A stretch of 12,741 nucleotides of DNA from Pseudomonadota bacterium (GTDB lineage: Bacteria > Pseudomonadota > Gammaproteobacteria > Burkholderiales > Burkholderiaceae_C): the NCBI GenBank assembly GCA_021798395.1, contig JAJZHS010000034.1, positions 1 to 12,741 on the forward strand. Direction: 5' to 3'. A model generated the notes under the pieces. It saw only the letters and a program-made list of their open reading frames with translations, was not told the origin of the DNA and ran no database searches. A program made the position numbers and the translations under genes. Positions 6,242 to 12,740 of this stretch are shown here, piece after piece (within the stretch, counting starts at the first letter, position 1; every line of letters starts with the position of its first letter).

Positions 6242-7314
6242 GCGGTTTCTGGAGCGAGGTCGTCCACGGCCTCACACCCTACGTCCCCGGCGAGCAGCCC
6301 AAGATCGAAGGCCTGGTCAAGCTCAACACCAACGAGTGCCCGTACCCGCCGAGCCGGGCCGTGCTCGACGCCATCGCCGAGGCCGGCGGCGACGCCCTGC
6401 GCCTGTACCCCGATCCCGAATGCCGCGCGCTGCGCGACGCCATCGCCGCGCACCACGGCGTCGACGCCGCGCAGGTGTTCGTCGGCAACGGCTCCGACGA
6501 AGTGCTCGCGCACGTGTTCATGGCGCTGCTGCGCCACCCCGCGCCGCTGCTGCTGCCCGACATCAGCTACAGCTTCTACCCGGTCTACGCCCGGCTGTAC
6601 GGAATCAACGTCGACAGCGTGCCGCTCGACGCGGACCTGCGCGTGCGCGTCGACGACTACCTGGCGCGGCCGCGCAACGGCGGCATCGTGCTGGCCAACC
6701 CGAACGCGCCCACCGGAGTGGCGCTGCCGCTGCACGACATCGCGCGGCTGCTGCGCGGCAACGCGCACAGCGTCGTCGTCGTCGACGAGGCCTACGTCGA
6801 CTTCGGCGCGCACAGCGCGCTGGCGCTGCTGCCCGAGAGCCCGAACCTGCTCGTCGTGCGCACGCTGTCGAAGTCGCGCGCGCTGGCCGGGCTGCGCGTC
6901 GGCTACTGCATCGGCGCGCCCGAGCTGATCGAAGGCATCACCCGGGTCAAGGACAGCTTCAACTCGTACCCGCTCGACCGCCTGGCGCTGGCCGGCGCCA
7001 CCGCGGCGATGCGCGACCAGGCGTGGTTCGAGGCGACCTGCGCGCGCATCGTCGCCAGCCGCGCGCGGCTCGACGCCGGGCTGCGCGCGCGCGGTTTCGA
7101 CGTGCTGCCTTCGGCGGCCAATTTCGTCTTCGCGCGCCACGCCGCCTCCGGCGGCGCGCAACTGGCCGCGGCGCTGCGCCAGCGGCGCGTGCTGGTGCGC
7201 CACTTCAGGCACCCCGAGCGCATCGCGGACTATCTGCGCATCACAGTCGGAACCGACACGCAATGCGACGCTCTGCTCGATGCGCTGGACGATTGCCTTC
7301 GCCGTTCCGTGTAA
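6238..7314 (+). CDS. hisC: Histidinol-phosphate aminotransferase
   Basis: A 358-residue fold-type I PLP enzyme that converts imidazole-acetol phosphate to histidinol phosphate using glutamate. K212 in TLSKSRALAGLRVGY is the residue expected to form the Schiff base with PLP. Other family marks are KLNTNECPYPPS (28-39), LYPDPECRALRDAI (56-69), FVGNGSDEVL (81-90), VVVDEAYVDF (180-189) and the phosphate/carboxylate-binding R334 in YLRITVGT. The common NPNNPTG motif reads NPNAPTG (154-160), a variant I believe occurs in many HisC2-type proteins, so I do not read it as damage. The ATG at 6238 overlaps the hisD stop (ATGA), which gives the expected N-terminus MSGFWSEVVHGLTPYVPGEQ; the frame is open further upstream but those starts lie deep in hisD. 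hisB follows after 20 bases. Confidence 0.96.
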   Translation: MSGFWSEVVHGLTPYVPGEQPKIEGLVKLNTNECPYPPSRAVLDAIAEAGGDALRLYPDPECRALRDAIAAHHGVDAAQVFVGNGSDEVLAHVFMALLRHPAPLLLPDISYSFYPVYARLYGINVDSVPLDADLRVRVDDYLARPRNGGIVLANPNAPTGVALPLHDIARLLRGNAHSVVVVDEAYVDFGAHSALALLPESPNLLVVRTLSKSRALAGLRVGYCIGAPELIEGITRVKDSFNSYPLDRLALAGATAAMRDQAWFEATCARIVASRARLDAGLRARGFDVLPSAANFVFARHAASGGAQLAAALRQRRVLVRHFRHPERIADYLRITVGTDTQCDALLDALDDCLRRSV

Positions 7315-7322
7315 GGTCGGGT

Positions 7323-7328
7323 TAATAT
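7323..7328 (+). promoter_or_regulatory. Possible -10 element just before hisB
   Basis: TAATAT sits in the 20-base hisC-hisB gap, in an AT-rich blip (GTTAATATT) that contrasts with the surroundings. It ends 6 bases before the hisB ATG, so a transcript starting the usual distance downstream would begin at or next to the start codon. No good -35 box is seen at the right spacing. The only AAGG in the gap is 18 bases from the ATG, too far for a normal ribosome binding site. Confidence 0.3.
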
Positions 7329-7334
7329 TCCGCC

Positions 7335-7922
7335 ATGCGCAAAGCCCACGTTACCCGCGAAACTTCCGAGACCCGGGTCGAAGTCGAACTCGACCTCGAC
7401 GGCAGCGGCGTGTCCTCGCTTGCCAGCGGAATCGGATTCTTCGACCACATGCTCGACCAGATCGCCCGCCACGGGCTGGTCGACCTGACGGTGCAGGCTC
7501 GCGGCGACCTGCACATCGACGGCCACCACACGGTCGAGGACGTCGGCATCACCTTCGGCCAGGCGCTGGCGCGCGCGCTGGGCGACAAAAAGGGCGTGCG
7601 CCGCTACGGCCACGCCTACGTTCCGCTCGACGAAGCGCTGTCGCGCGTCGTGGTCGACTTCTCCGGGCGTCCGCAGCTGGTGTGGAACGTTCCGTTCACG
7701 CGAGCCGCCGTCGGCGGCTTCGACACCGAGCTGGCGCACGAATTCTTCCAGGGGCTGGTCAACCACGCCGCGATCACGCTGCACGTCGACAACCTGCGTG
7801 GCGACAACGCGCACCATCAGTGCGAAACCGTGTTCAAGGCCTTCGCCCGCGCGCTGCGCGCGGCCGCGGAAATCGATCCGCGCGCCGCCGGCGCGATTCC
7901 GTCGACCAAGGGCGCCCTGTAA
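7335..7922 (+). CDS. hisB: Imidazoleglycerol-phosphate dehydratase
   Basis: A 195-residue monofunctional HisB, which dehydrates imidazole glycerol phosphate to imidazole-acetol phosphate. It lacks the N-terminal histidinol-phosphate phosphatase domain of the E. coli bifunctional protein, so that phosphatase must be encoded elsewhere. The two pseudo-repeated metal-binding motifs are complete: GHHTVED with H64, H65 and E68, and AHHQCE with H160, H161 and E164, along with GFFDHMLDQIARHG (34-47) and the C-terminal PSTKG. These bind the two manganese ions of the 24-mer enzyme. The ATG at 7335 gives the standard start MRKAHVTRETSET. No near Shine-Dalgarno is visible. A 75-base spacer separates it from hisH. 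Confidence 0.97.
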   Translation: MRKAHVTRETSETRVEVELDLDGSGVSSLASGIGFFDHMLDQIARHGLVDLTVQARGDLHIDGHHTVEDVGITFGQALARALGDKKGVRRYGHAYVPLDEALSRVVVDFSGRPQLVWNVPFTRAAVGGFDTELAHEFFQGLVNHAAITLHVDNLRGDNAHHQCETVFKAFARALRAAAEIDPRAAGAIPSTKGAL

Positions 7923-7938
7923 CCTGTCCAGTCCCCGC

Positions 7939-7973
7939 CGCGGCGCCTCGATTTTCGGCAGCAGCGCGCCGCG
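7939..7973 (+). other. Hairpin in the hisB-hisH spacer
   Basis: CGCGGCGC (7939-7946) and GCGCCGCG (7966-7973) are perfect 8-base complements with a 19-base loop. They fill most of the 75-base spacer. No clear T-run or leader peptide rich in histidine codons accompanies the structure, so it does not look like an attenuator. Chance pairing in GC-rich DNA is possible. Confidence 0.25.
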
Positions 7974-7997
7974 CCCTTTCGCTCAACAGCCACCCGG

Positions 7998-8657
7998 ATG
8001 AAAACGGTCGCCATCGTCGATTACGGCATGGGCAACCTGCGCTCGGTGTCGCAGGCGGTGCTGCATGTCGCCAAGGGCCTGCCGTGGCAGGTCGTGGTCA
8101 GCTCCGACGCCGCGCAGGTGCGCGCCGCCGACCGCCTGGTGCTTCCCGGCCAGGGCGCGATGCCCGACTGCATGCGCGAGCTGCGCGAATCGGGGCTGCA
8201 GCGCGCGGTGCTCGACGCCGTCGCCGCCGGGCGCCCGCTGTTCGGCGTGTGCGTGGGCATGCAGATGCTGCTCGAGCGCAGCGACGAGGGGCCGACCGAC
8301 GGCCTCGGCCTGATCCCCGGCGACGTGCGCCGCTTCCGTCTCGACGGCCTGCTGCAGGACGACGGCAGCCGCTACAAAGTGCCGCACATGGGCTGGAACA
8401 CCGTGCGCCAGGTCGCGCACGACGGCGCCGTGCACCCGCTGTGGTCCGGGGTGGCGCAGGACGCCGCCTTCTATTTTGTTCACAGTTTTTATGCGAATCC
8501 GTCCCGCCAGAGCAACGTTGCGGGCACAACCGATTACGGCGTGACTTTCGCAAGTGCGGTTGCAATGGATAATATTTTCGCAACCCAGTTTCACCCCGAG
8601 AAGAGCGCCGGCTCCGGGCTTGCGCTGTACCGAAATTTCCTGCACTGGAACCCCTGA
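7998..8657 (+). CDS. hisH: Imidazole glycerol phosphate synthase, glutaminase subunit
   Basis: A 219-residue class I glutamine amidotransferase. It hydrolyses glutamine and channels ammonia to HisF, which makes imidazole glycerol phosphate and AICAR. The catalytic triad is visible: nucleophile C85 in FGVCVGMQML, and H199 with E201 in QFHPEKS. The N-terminal VAIVDYGMGNLRSV and VLPGQGAMPDCM (48-59, oxyanion-strand region) are typical, as is the C-terminal LYRNFLHWNP. From about codon 157 onward the base composition changes sharply: codons such as TAT TTT GTT CAC AGT TTT TAT and GAT AAT ATT replace the usual GC-ending ones, although the protein remains well conserved. HisA and HisF are encoded next, so the HisFH partners are almost adjacent. 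Confidence 0.97.
   Translation: MKTVAIVDYGMGNLRSVSQAVLHVAKGLPWQVVVSSDAAQVRAADRLVLPGQGAMPDCMRELRESGLQRAVLDAVAAGRPLFGVCVGMQMLLERSDEGPTDGLGLIPGDVRRFRLDGLLQDDGSRYKVPHMGWNTVRQVAHDGAVHPLWSGVAQDAAFYFVHSFYANPSRQSNVAGTTDYGVTFASAVAMDNIFATQFHPEKSAGSGLALYRNFLHWNP
8568..8575 (+). promoter_or_regulatory. Possible internal -10 element within hisH
   Basis: GATAATAT lies in the AT-rich 3' part of hisH. GATAAT (8568-8573) matches the -10 consensus at 5 of 6 positions. It is about 140 bases before the hisA ATG and could drive hisA, hisF, hisI and hisE. No convincing -35 box occurs 16-18 bases upstream. The bases also encode the conserved D-N-I of HisH, so coding constraint explains part of the match. Confidence 0.2.
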
Positions 8658-8715
8658 GGCGGCCTTCGGGTCGTAGTCGCTGACTTGTTTCCGATCTTTG
8701 CCCGATAGACCTGCC

Positions 8716-9468
8716 ATGTTGCTGATCCCCGCGATCGATTTGAAGAACGGCGAATGCGTGCGTCTCGAACGAGGCGAGATGCAGGCCGCCACGGTGTTCT
8801 CCAGCGCCCCGGCCGACATGGCGCGGCACTGGCTCGCGCAGGGCGCGCAGCGCCTGCACCTGGTCGACCTCAACGGCGCCTTCGCCGGGCGGCCCGAGAA
8901 CGAGCCGGCGATCCGCGCCATCCTGCGCGCGGTCGGCGGCGACATTCCGGTGCAGCTCGGCGGCGGCATCCGCGACCTCGAGACCATCGAGCGCTACCTC
9001 GACGACGGCCTGAGCTACGTCATCATCGGCACCGCCGCGGTGAAGAACCCAGGCTTCCTGAAAGAGGCGTGCAGCGCTTTCGGCGGCCACATCATCGTCG
9101 GCCTCGACGCGCGCGACGGCCGCGTCGCCACCGACGGCTGGAGCAAGCTCACCGGGCACGCGGTCGTCGACCTGGCGCGCAAGTTCGAGGACTACGGAGT
9201 CGCCTCGGTGATCTACACCGACATCGGCCGCGACGGCATGCTCACCGGGCTGAACATCGAGGCCACGGTGCGGCTGGCCGAGGCGCTGACGGTCCCGGTC
9301 ATCGCCTCCGGCGGGCTGGCCGGAATGGCCGACGTCGAGCGCCTGCTCGAGGTCGAGCCCAGCGGCGTCGAGGGCGTGATCTGCGGCCGCGCGATCTACA
9401 CCGGCGCGCTCGACTTCAAGGCCGCGCAGCAGCGCGTGGCCGCGGCCGACCAGGCCGCGCAGGGCTGA
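8716..9468 (+). CDS. hisA: ProFAR isomerase (HisA)
   Basis: A 250-residue (beta-alpha)8 barrel enzyme that isomerises ProFAR to PRFAR, the HisF substrate. I placed the start at the ATG 8716, which yields the standard MLLIPAIDLKNGECVRL; the frame is open to a TTG at 8698, but that would add six unusual residues. The catalytic pair is D8 (PAIDLK) and D131 (VGLDARDG). The phosphate loops are visible as LGGGIRD (81-87) and IASGGLAG (196-203), and VIYTDIGRDGMLTG (165-178) is also conserved. No clear ribosome binding site precedes the ATG. The 58-base gap after hisH is AT-richer than normal for the window. hisF follows after 11 bases. Confidence 0.96.
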   Translation: MLLIPAIDLKNGECVRLERGEMQAATVFSSAPADMARHWLAQGAQRLHLVDLNGAFAGRPENEPAIRAILRAVGGDIPVQLGGGIRDLETIERYLDDGLSYVIIGTAAVKNPGFLKEACSAFGGHIIVGLDARDGRVATDGWSKLTGHAVVDLARKFEDYGVASVIYTDIGRDGMLTGLNIEATVRLAEALTVPVIASGGLAGMADVERLLEVEPSGVEGVICGRAIYTGALDFKAAQQRVAAADQAAQG

Positions 9469-9479
9469 GCGCGCGCGCC

Positions 9480-10244
<765 letters not shown>

Positions 10245-10273
10245 GGCCGCCGGCCGCGCGCCTGTGCGCCGAC

Positions 10274-10279
10274 TACACT
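10274..10279 (+). promoter_or_regulatory. Possible -10 element just before hisI
   Basis: TACACT, 4 of 6 to the -10 consensus, lies in the 41-base hisF-hisI gap and ends 6 bases before the hisI ATG. If active, the transcript would begin at or next to the start codon. No -35 box and no Shine-Dalgarno are apparent in the GC-rich sequence before it. Confidence 0.25.
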
Positions 10280-10285
10280 TGCCCC

Positions 10286-10675
10286 ATGGACTGGATCGAC
10301 GACATACGCTGGGACGCCGACGGCCTGGTGCCGGCGATCGCGCAGGAAGCCGGAAGCGGCGACGTGCTGATGATGGCGTGGATGAACCGCGACGCGCTGC
10401 GCCGCACCGTCGACCTCGGCGAGGCCGTGTACTGGTCGCGCTCGCGCGGCCGGCTGTGGCACAAGGGCGAGGAATCGGGCCACGTGCAGAAAGTCGAATC
10501 GATCCGCCTGGACTGCGACGGCGACGTCGTGCTGCTGCGCGTGCGCCAGCTCGGCCACGAGCCCGGCATCGCCTGCCACACCGGGCGGCATGCGTGCTTC
10601 TACCGCGAACTGCACGACGCGCGCTGGGACATCGTGGCGCCGGTGCTGAAAGACCCCGAGGCGATCTACCGATGA
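10286..10675 (+). CDS. hisI: Phosphoribosyl-AMP cyclohydrolase
   Basis: A 129-residue stand-alone HisI, which opens the adenine ring of phosphoribosyl-AMP to give ProFAR, the third step of the pathway. In E. coli this activity is fused to HisE; here the two are separate genes, as is usual in betaproteobacteria. The metal-binding features are complete: LDCDGD with D76, D78 and D80 (magnesium) and C77, plus C97 and C104 in GIACHTGRHACFYREL, which together supply the zinc cysteines. VLMMAWMNRDAL (27-38) and YWSRSRGRLWHKGEESGH (49-66) are the other family blocks. The ATG at 10286 gives the correct N-terminus; upstream sequence in this frame belongs to the hisF shadow. The stop overlaps the hisE start as ATGA. 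Confidence 0.97.
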   Translation: MDWIDDIRWDADGLVPAIAQEAGSGDVLMMAWMNRDALRRTVDLGEAVYWSRSRGRLWHKGEESGHVQKVESIRLDCDGDVVLLRVRQLGHEPGIACHTGRHACFYRELHDARWDIVAPVLKDPEAIYR

Positions 10676-11031
10676 GCGACACCCCATCCGCCGACGTGCT
10701 CGCGCGCCTCGCCGACGTGATCGAGGCGCGCAAGCGCGCCGACCCGGCCAGCTCCTACGTCGCGCGGCTGTTCGCCAAGGGCGAGGACGCGGTGCTGAAG
10801 AAGGTCGGCGAGGAAGCCACCGAGTTCGTGCTCGCGGCCAAGGGCGGCGCGCGCGCGCAGATCGTCTACGAAGCCGCCGACCTGTGGTTCCACAGCCTGG
10901 TCGCGCTCGCCGCGCACGGCGTGCGTCCGGCCGAAGTTCTGGCCGAGCTCGCCCGCCGCGAAGGATTGTCCGGGCTGGACGAGTTCGCATCGCGAGCGCG
11001 CTGCGCCGAGGATGTCAAGCCGTTAAAATAA
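10672..11031 (+). CDS. hisE: Phosphoribosyl-ATP pyrophosphohydrolase
   Basis: A 119-residue all-alpha NTP pyrophosphohydrolase of the MazG-like superfamily. It hydrolyses phosphoribosyl-ATP to phosphoribosyl-AMP and pyrophosphate, the second step of the pathway. The magnesium-binding acidic residues are present: E47, E48 and E51 in KKVGEEATE, and E67 and D70 in YEAADLWFH. DPASSYVARLF (24-34) is the usual N-terminal block. The start is fixed by the ATGA overlap with hisI and a GAGG (10658-10661) 10 bases upstream. It is the last histidine gene of the cluster. No terminator follows: tatA begins 70 bases later, and the hisE stop codon itself overlaps a possible -10 box for tatA. Confidence 0.96.
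   Translation: MSDTPSADVLARLADVIEARKRADPASSYVARLFAKGEDAVLKKVGEEATEFVLAAKGGARAQIVYEAADLWFHSLVALAAHGVRPAEVLAELARREGLSGLDEFASRARCAEDVKPLK
11024..11029 (+). promoter_or_regulatory. Possible -10 element for tatA
   Basis: TAAAAT matches the -10 consensus at 5 of 6 positions and overlaps the hisE stop codon. It predicts a leader of roughly 65 bases before the tatA ATG, containing two hairpins. The -35 slot (about 11001-11006, CTGCGC) is poor. The A/T run is striking in context, and tat genes often have their own promoter. Confidence 0.4.
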
Positions 11032-11042
11032 GCACTTTGGCA

Positions 11043-11058
11043 CCGCAGCCCGCTGCGG
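11043..11058 (+). other. First hairpin in the tatA leader
   Basis: CCGCAG (11043-11048) pairs perfectly with CTGCGG (11053-11058) around the loop CCCG. No T-run follows, so it is not an intrinsic terminator. Its CCCGC and GCGGG segments can also pair with the second hairpin's arms, so alternative folds are possible. Confidence 0.4.
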
Positions 11059-11070
11059 GTCGTCGCACAC

Positions 11071-11089
11071 CGCGGGCCGCGCGCCCGCG
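11071..11089 (+). other. Second hairpin in the tatA leader, abutting the ribosome binding site
   Basis: CGCGGGC (11071-11077) and GCCCGCG (11083-11089) are perfect 7-base complements with a 5-base loop. The stem ends exactly where the Shine-Dalgarno AAGGAG begins, so its stability could influence ribosome access or protect the message. This effect is inferred from position only. Confidence 0.4.
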
Positions 11090-11095
11090 AAGGAG
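11090..11095 (+). promoter_or_regulatory. Strong ribosome binding site of tatA
   Basis: AAGGAG with a 6-base gap to the ATG at 11102 is the best Shine-Dalgarno in the window. It contrasts with tatB, which has none that I can see, and fits a need for much more TatA than TatB. Confidence 0.75.
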
Positions 11096-11101
11096 TGGGA
11101 A

Positions 11102-11341
11102 ATGGGCTCGTTGAGCATCTGGCATTGGCTGATCGTTCTCGTCATCGTCATGATGGTGTTCGGAACCAAGAAGCTGAAGAACATCGGCACCGACCTGGGT
11201 TCCGCGGTCAAGGGGTTCAAGGAAGGCATGCGCGACGGCGATTCCGCGTCGCCCGCGCCGGCCGACAAGCAGATCGCGGCGCAGTCCGACGCGGTCAGGA
11301 AGGACGCCATCGACGTCGAGGCCAAGGAGAAGTCGACCTGA
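11102..11341 (+). CDS. tatA: Twin-arginine translocase subunit TatA
   Basis: A 79-residue TatA. The N-terminal membrane helix (about 5-20, SIWHWLIVLVIVMMVF) is followed by the conserved F20-G21 hinge (FGTKKL) and an amphipathic helix (KNIGTDLGSAVKGFKEGM). A charged, flexible cytoplasmic tail rich in Ala, Asp and Lys completes it. In the Tat system TatA protomers assemble around a substrate-loaded TatBC complex to let folded proteins with twin-arginine signals cross the inner membrane. The short length and FGTKKL sequence separate it from TatB (usually FGPERLP). It has a strong AAGGAG ribosome binding site and possibly its own promoter. A clear intrinsic terminator lies 20 bases after its stop, before tatB. 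Confidence 0.96.
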   Translation: MGSLSIWHWLIVLVIVMMVFGTKKLKNIGTDLGSAVKGFKEGMRDGDSASPAPADKQIAAQSDAVRKDAIDVEAKEKST

Positions 11342-11361
11342 TCCCGGCGCCACGGCGCAAG

Positions 11362-11385
11362 GCCGGCGGAATCGCCGGCTTTTTT
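11362..11385 (+). terminator. Intrinsic terminator between tatA and tatB
   Basis: A perfect 7-bp GC stem, GCCGGCG (11362-11368) with CGCCGGC (11373-11379), closes a GAAT tetraloop and is followed directly by six T residues (11380-11385). This is the standard form of a Rho-independent terminator and the only one in the window. It lies within the tatABC cluster, 20 bases before the tatB start, so it should reduce but presumably not abolish transcription into tatB and tatC. Confidence 0.85.
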
Positions 11386-11405
11386 GTTCCGTCCCCGAAT
11401 CCAGC

Positions 11406-11900
11406 ATGTTCGACATCGGCATCTCCGAACTCGGCGTGATCGGCGTGGTCGCGCTGGTCGTGCTCGGCCCCGAGCGGCTGCCGCGCGTGGCGCGCACCGT
11501 CGGCAACCTGATCGGCCGCGCGCAGCGCTATCTGGCCGACGTCAAGGCCGAGGTCAACCGGCAGATGGACCTCGACGAACTGCGCAGCATGAAGGCCGGA
11601 GTCGAGCAGTCGGTGCGCGACATCCAGGCCGGAGTCGCGAACCACGTCGGCGCCCTCAACCAGGAATTCGAGTCGGCCTGGAGCGACGTCACCGCCGGGC
11701 TGCGCGGCCCCGACGCGGCGGCCGCGGCGGACGACTCCGCCGCGCCGCTGGAGCAGCCCTACCTCGGCGAACCGGTGCGCCCGCGGCGCACCAAGCGGCC
11801 GGCGCAGGCCGTTCCCATCTGGTACCGCAGGCAGGCGCGCGTGCGCCGCCACGCGCTGTCCGGCGCGGCGCGCAGCGCGCGCGGCCGCGTGCGCGCCTGA
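11406..11900 (+). CDS. tatB: Twin-arginine translocase subunit TatB
   Basis: A 164-residue TatB. MFDIGISELGVIGVVALVVLGPERLPRVAR shows the diagnostic polar E8 in the membrane helix and the GPERLP hinge (21-26). A long amphipathic helix follows (to about 95, with QRYLADVKAEVNRQMDLDELRS). A low-complexity Ala/Asp linker (100-114) and a strongly basic tail finish the protein: residues 125-164 hold 14 Arg or Lys and no Asp or Glu. TatB forms the substrate receptor with TatC and contacts the twin-arginine signal and mature protein. The ATG at 11406 lies 20 bases beyond an intrinsic terminator and has no recognisable Shine-Dalgarno, both pointing to low expression compared with tatA. tatC starts 30 bases downstream. 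Confidence 0.95.
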   Translation: MFDIGISELGVIGVVALVVLGPERLPRVARTVGNLIGRAQRYLADVKAEVNRQMDLDELRSMKAGVEQSVRDIQAGVANHVGALNQEFESAWSDVTAGLRGPDAAAAADDSAAPLEQPYLGEPVRPRRTKRPAQAVPIWYRRQARVRRHALSGAARSARGRVRA

Positions 11901-11930
11901 GCGCCGTCCCCACCGAGGCCTTCCATTGCC

Positions 11931-12740
11931 GTGAGCGACACCCAGCCGCCCGATTCCGTCGACGCCGAACAGCCGTTCATCACCCACTTGATCGAATTGC
12001 GCGATCGCCTGATCCGCGCCCTGATCTCGATCGGCGTCGTGTTCGGCGTGCTCGTCTTCTACCCGGGGCCGTCCGGGCTGTTCGACCTGTTCGCGCGTCC
12101 GCTGATCGCGCACCTGCCGCACGGCTCGACGATGATCGCCATCGGCGTCATCACCCCGTTCCTGGTCCCGCTCAAGCTCACGCTGGTGGCGTCGCTGCTG
12201 CTCGCGCTGCCGGCGGTCCTGTACCAGCTGTGGGCGTTCGTCGCGCCGGGGCTGTACCAGCACGAAAAGCGCCTGGTCGCTCCGCTGATCTTCATCAGCA
12301 CGGTGCTGTTCTACCTCGGCGTGGCGTTCGCCTACTTCATCGTCCTCGGCCGGCTGTTCACCTTCATCCAGGACGTCGCTCCGAAGGTCATCACCGCGGC
12401 CCCGGACATCGAGTCGTACCTGAATTTCGTGCTGACCCTGTTCCTGGCCTTCGGCGCCGCGTTCGAAGTCCCGGTGGTGCTGATGCTGCTGGTGCGTTTC
12501 GGCGTGCTGACCATCGACCAGCTGAAGCAGTGGCGGTCGTATTTCATCGTCGTCGCGTTCATCATCGCGGCGGTGATCACCCCGCCCGACGTGTTCTCGC
12601 AGACCTCGCTGGCGGTGTCGATGATCCTGCTCTACGAAGTCGGCATCATCGGCGCGCGGCTGCTCGGCCGCTACGCCGCGGCGCCCGAAGACGATGTCGG
12701 CGCCCGGCCGCCGCGCGCCGGCGGCGACGCTCAGGGCTGA
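11931..12740 (+). CDS. tatC: Twin-arginine translocase subunit TatC
   Basis: A 269-residue polytopic membrane protein, the core receptor for twin-arginine signal peptides. HLIELRDRLIRA (19-30) is the conserved cytoplasmic N-terminal motif. About six membrane helices are expected, at roughly 28-45, 75-98, 116-140, 163-185, 200-217 and 222-238. F103 and E112 (FVAPGLYQHEKR) correspond to E. coli F94 and E103, which bind the signal peptide; E179 in FEVPV and D220 in ITPPDVFSQT match E. coli E170 and D211. The start is the GTG at 11931, giving MSDTQPPDSVDAEQPFITHL, with a GAGG (11915-11918) 12 bases upstream. The gene is complete; the TGA ends one base before the window does. The C-terminal tail (PEDDVGARPPRAGGDAQG) is hydrophilic and variable. 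Confidence 0.97.
   Translation: MSDTQPPDSVDAEQPFITHLIELRDRLIRALISIGVVFGVLVFYPGPSGLFDLFARPLIAHLPHGSTMIAIGVITPFLVPLKLTLVASLLLALPAVLYQLWAFVAPGLYQHEKRLVAPLIFISTVLFYLGVAFAYFIVLGRLFTFIQDVAPKVITAAPDIESYLNFVLTLFLAFGAAFEVPVVLMLLVRFGVLTIDQLKQWRSYFIVVAFIIAAVITPPDVFSQTSLAVSMILLYEVGIIGARLLGRYAAAPEDDVGARPPRAGGDAQG

Noticed and set aside
7939..7973. Histidine-operon attenuator before hisH
   Set aside because: The hairpin has no T-run, and no upstream leader peptide with a run of histidine codons is visible.
7923..7997. Remnant of a marC-like gene between hisB and hisH
   Set aside because: Only 75 bases are present, and no membrane-like coding stretch can be read in any frame.
7280..8572. 430-codon + strand frame overlapping hisB and hisH
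   Set aside because: Out-of-frame, Arg-rich reading of hisB and hisH; both real genes have complete active sites in other frames.
8698..8715. TTG start for hisA at 8698
   Set aside because: The ATG at 8716 gives the conserved MLLIPAIDLK start; the six extra residues have no support.
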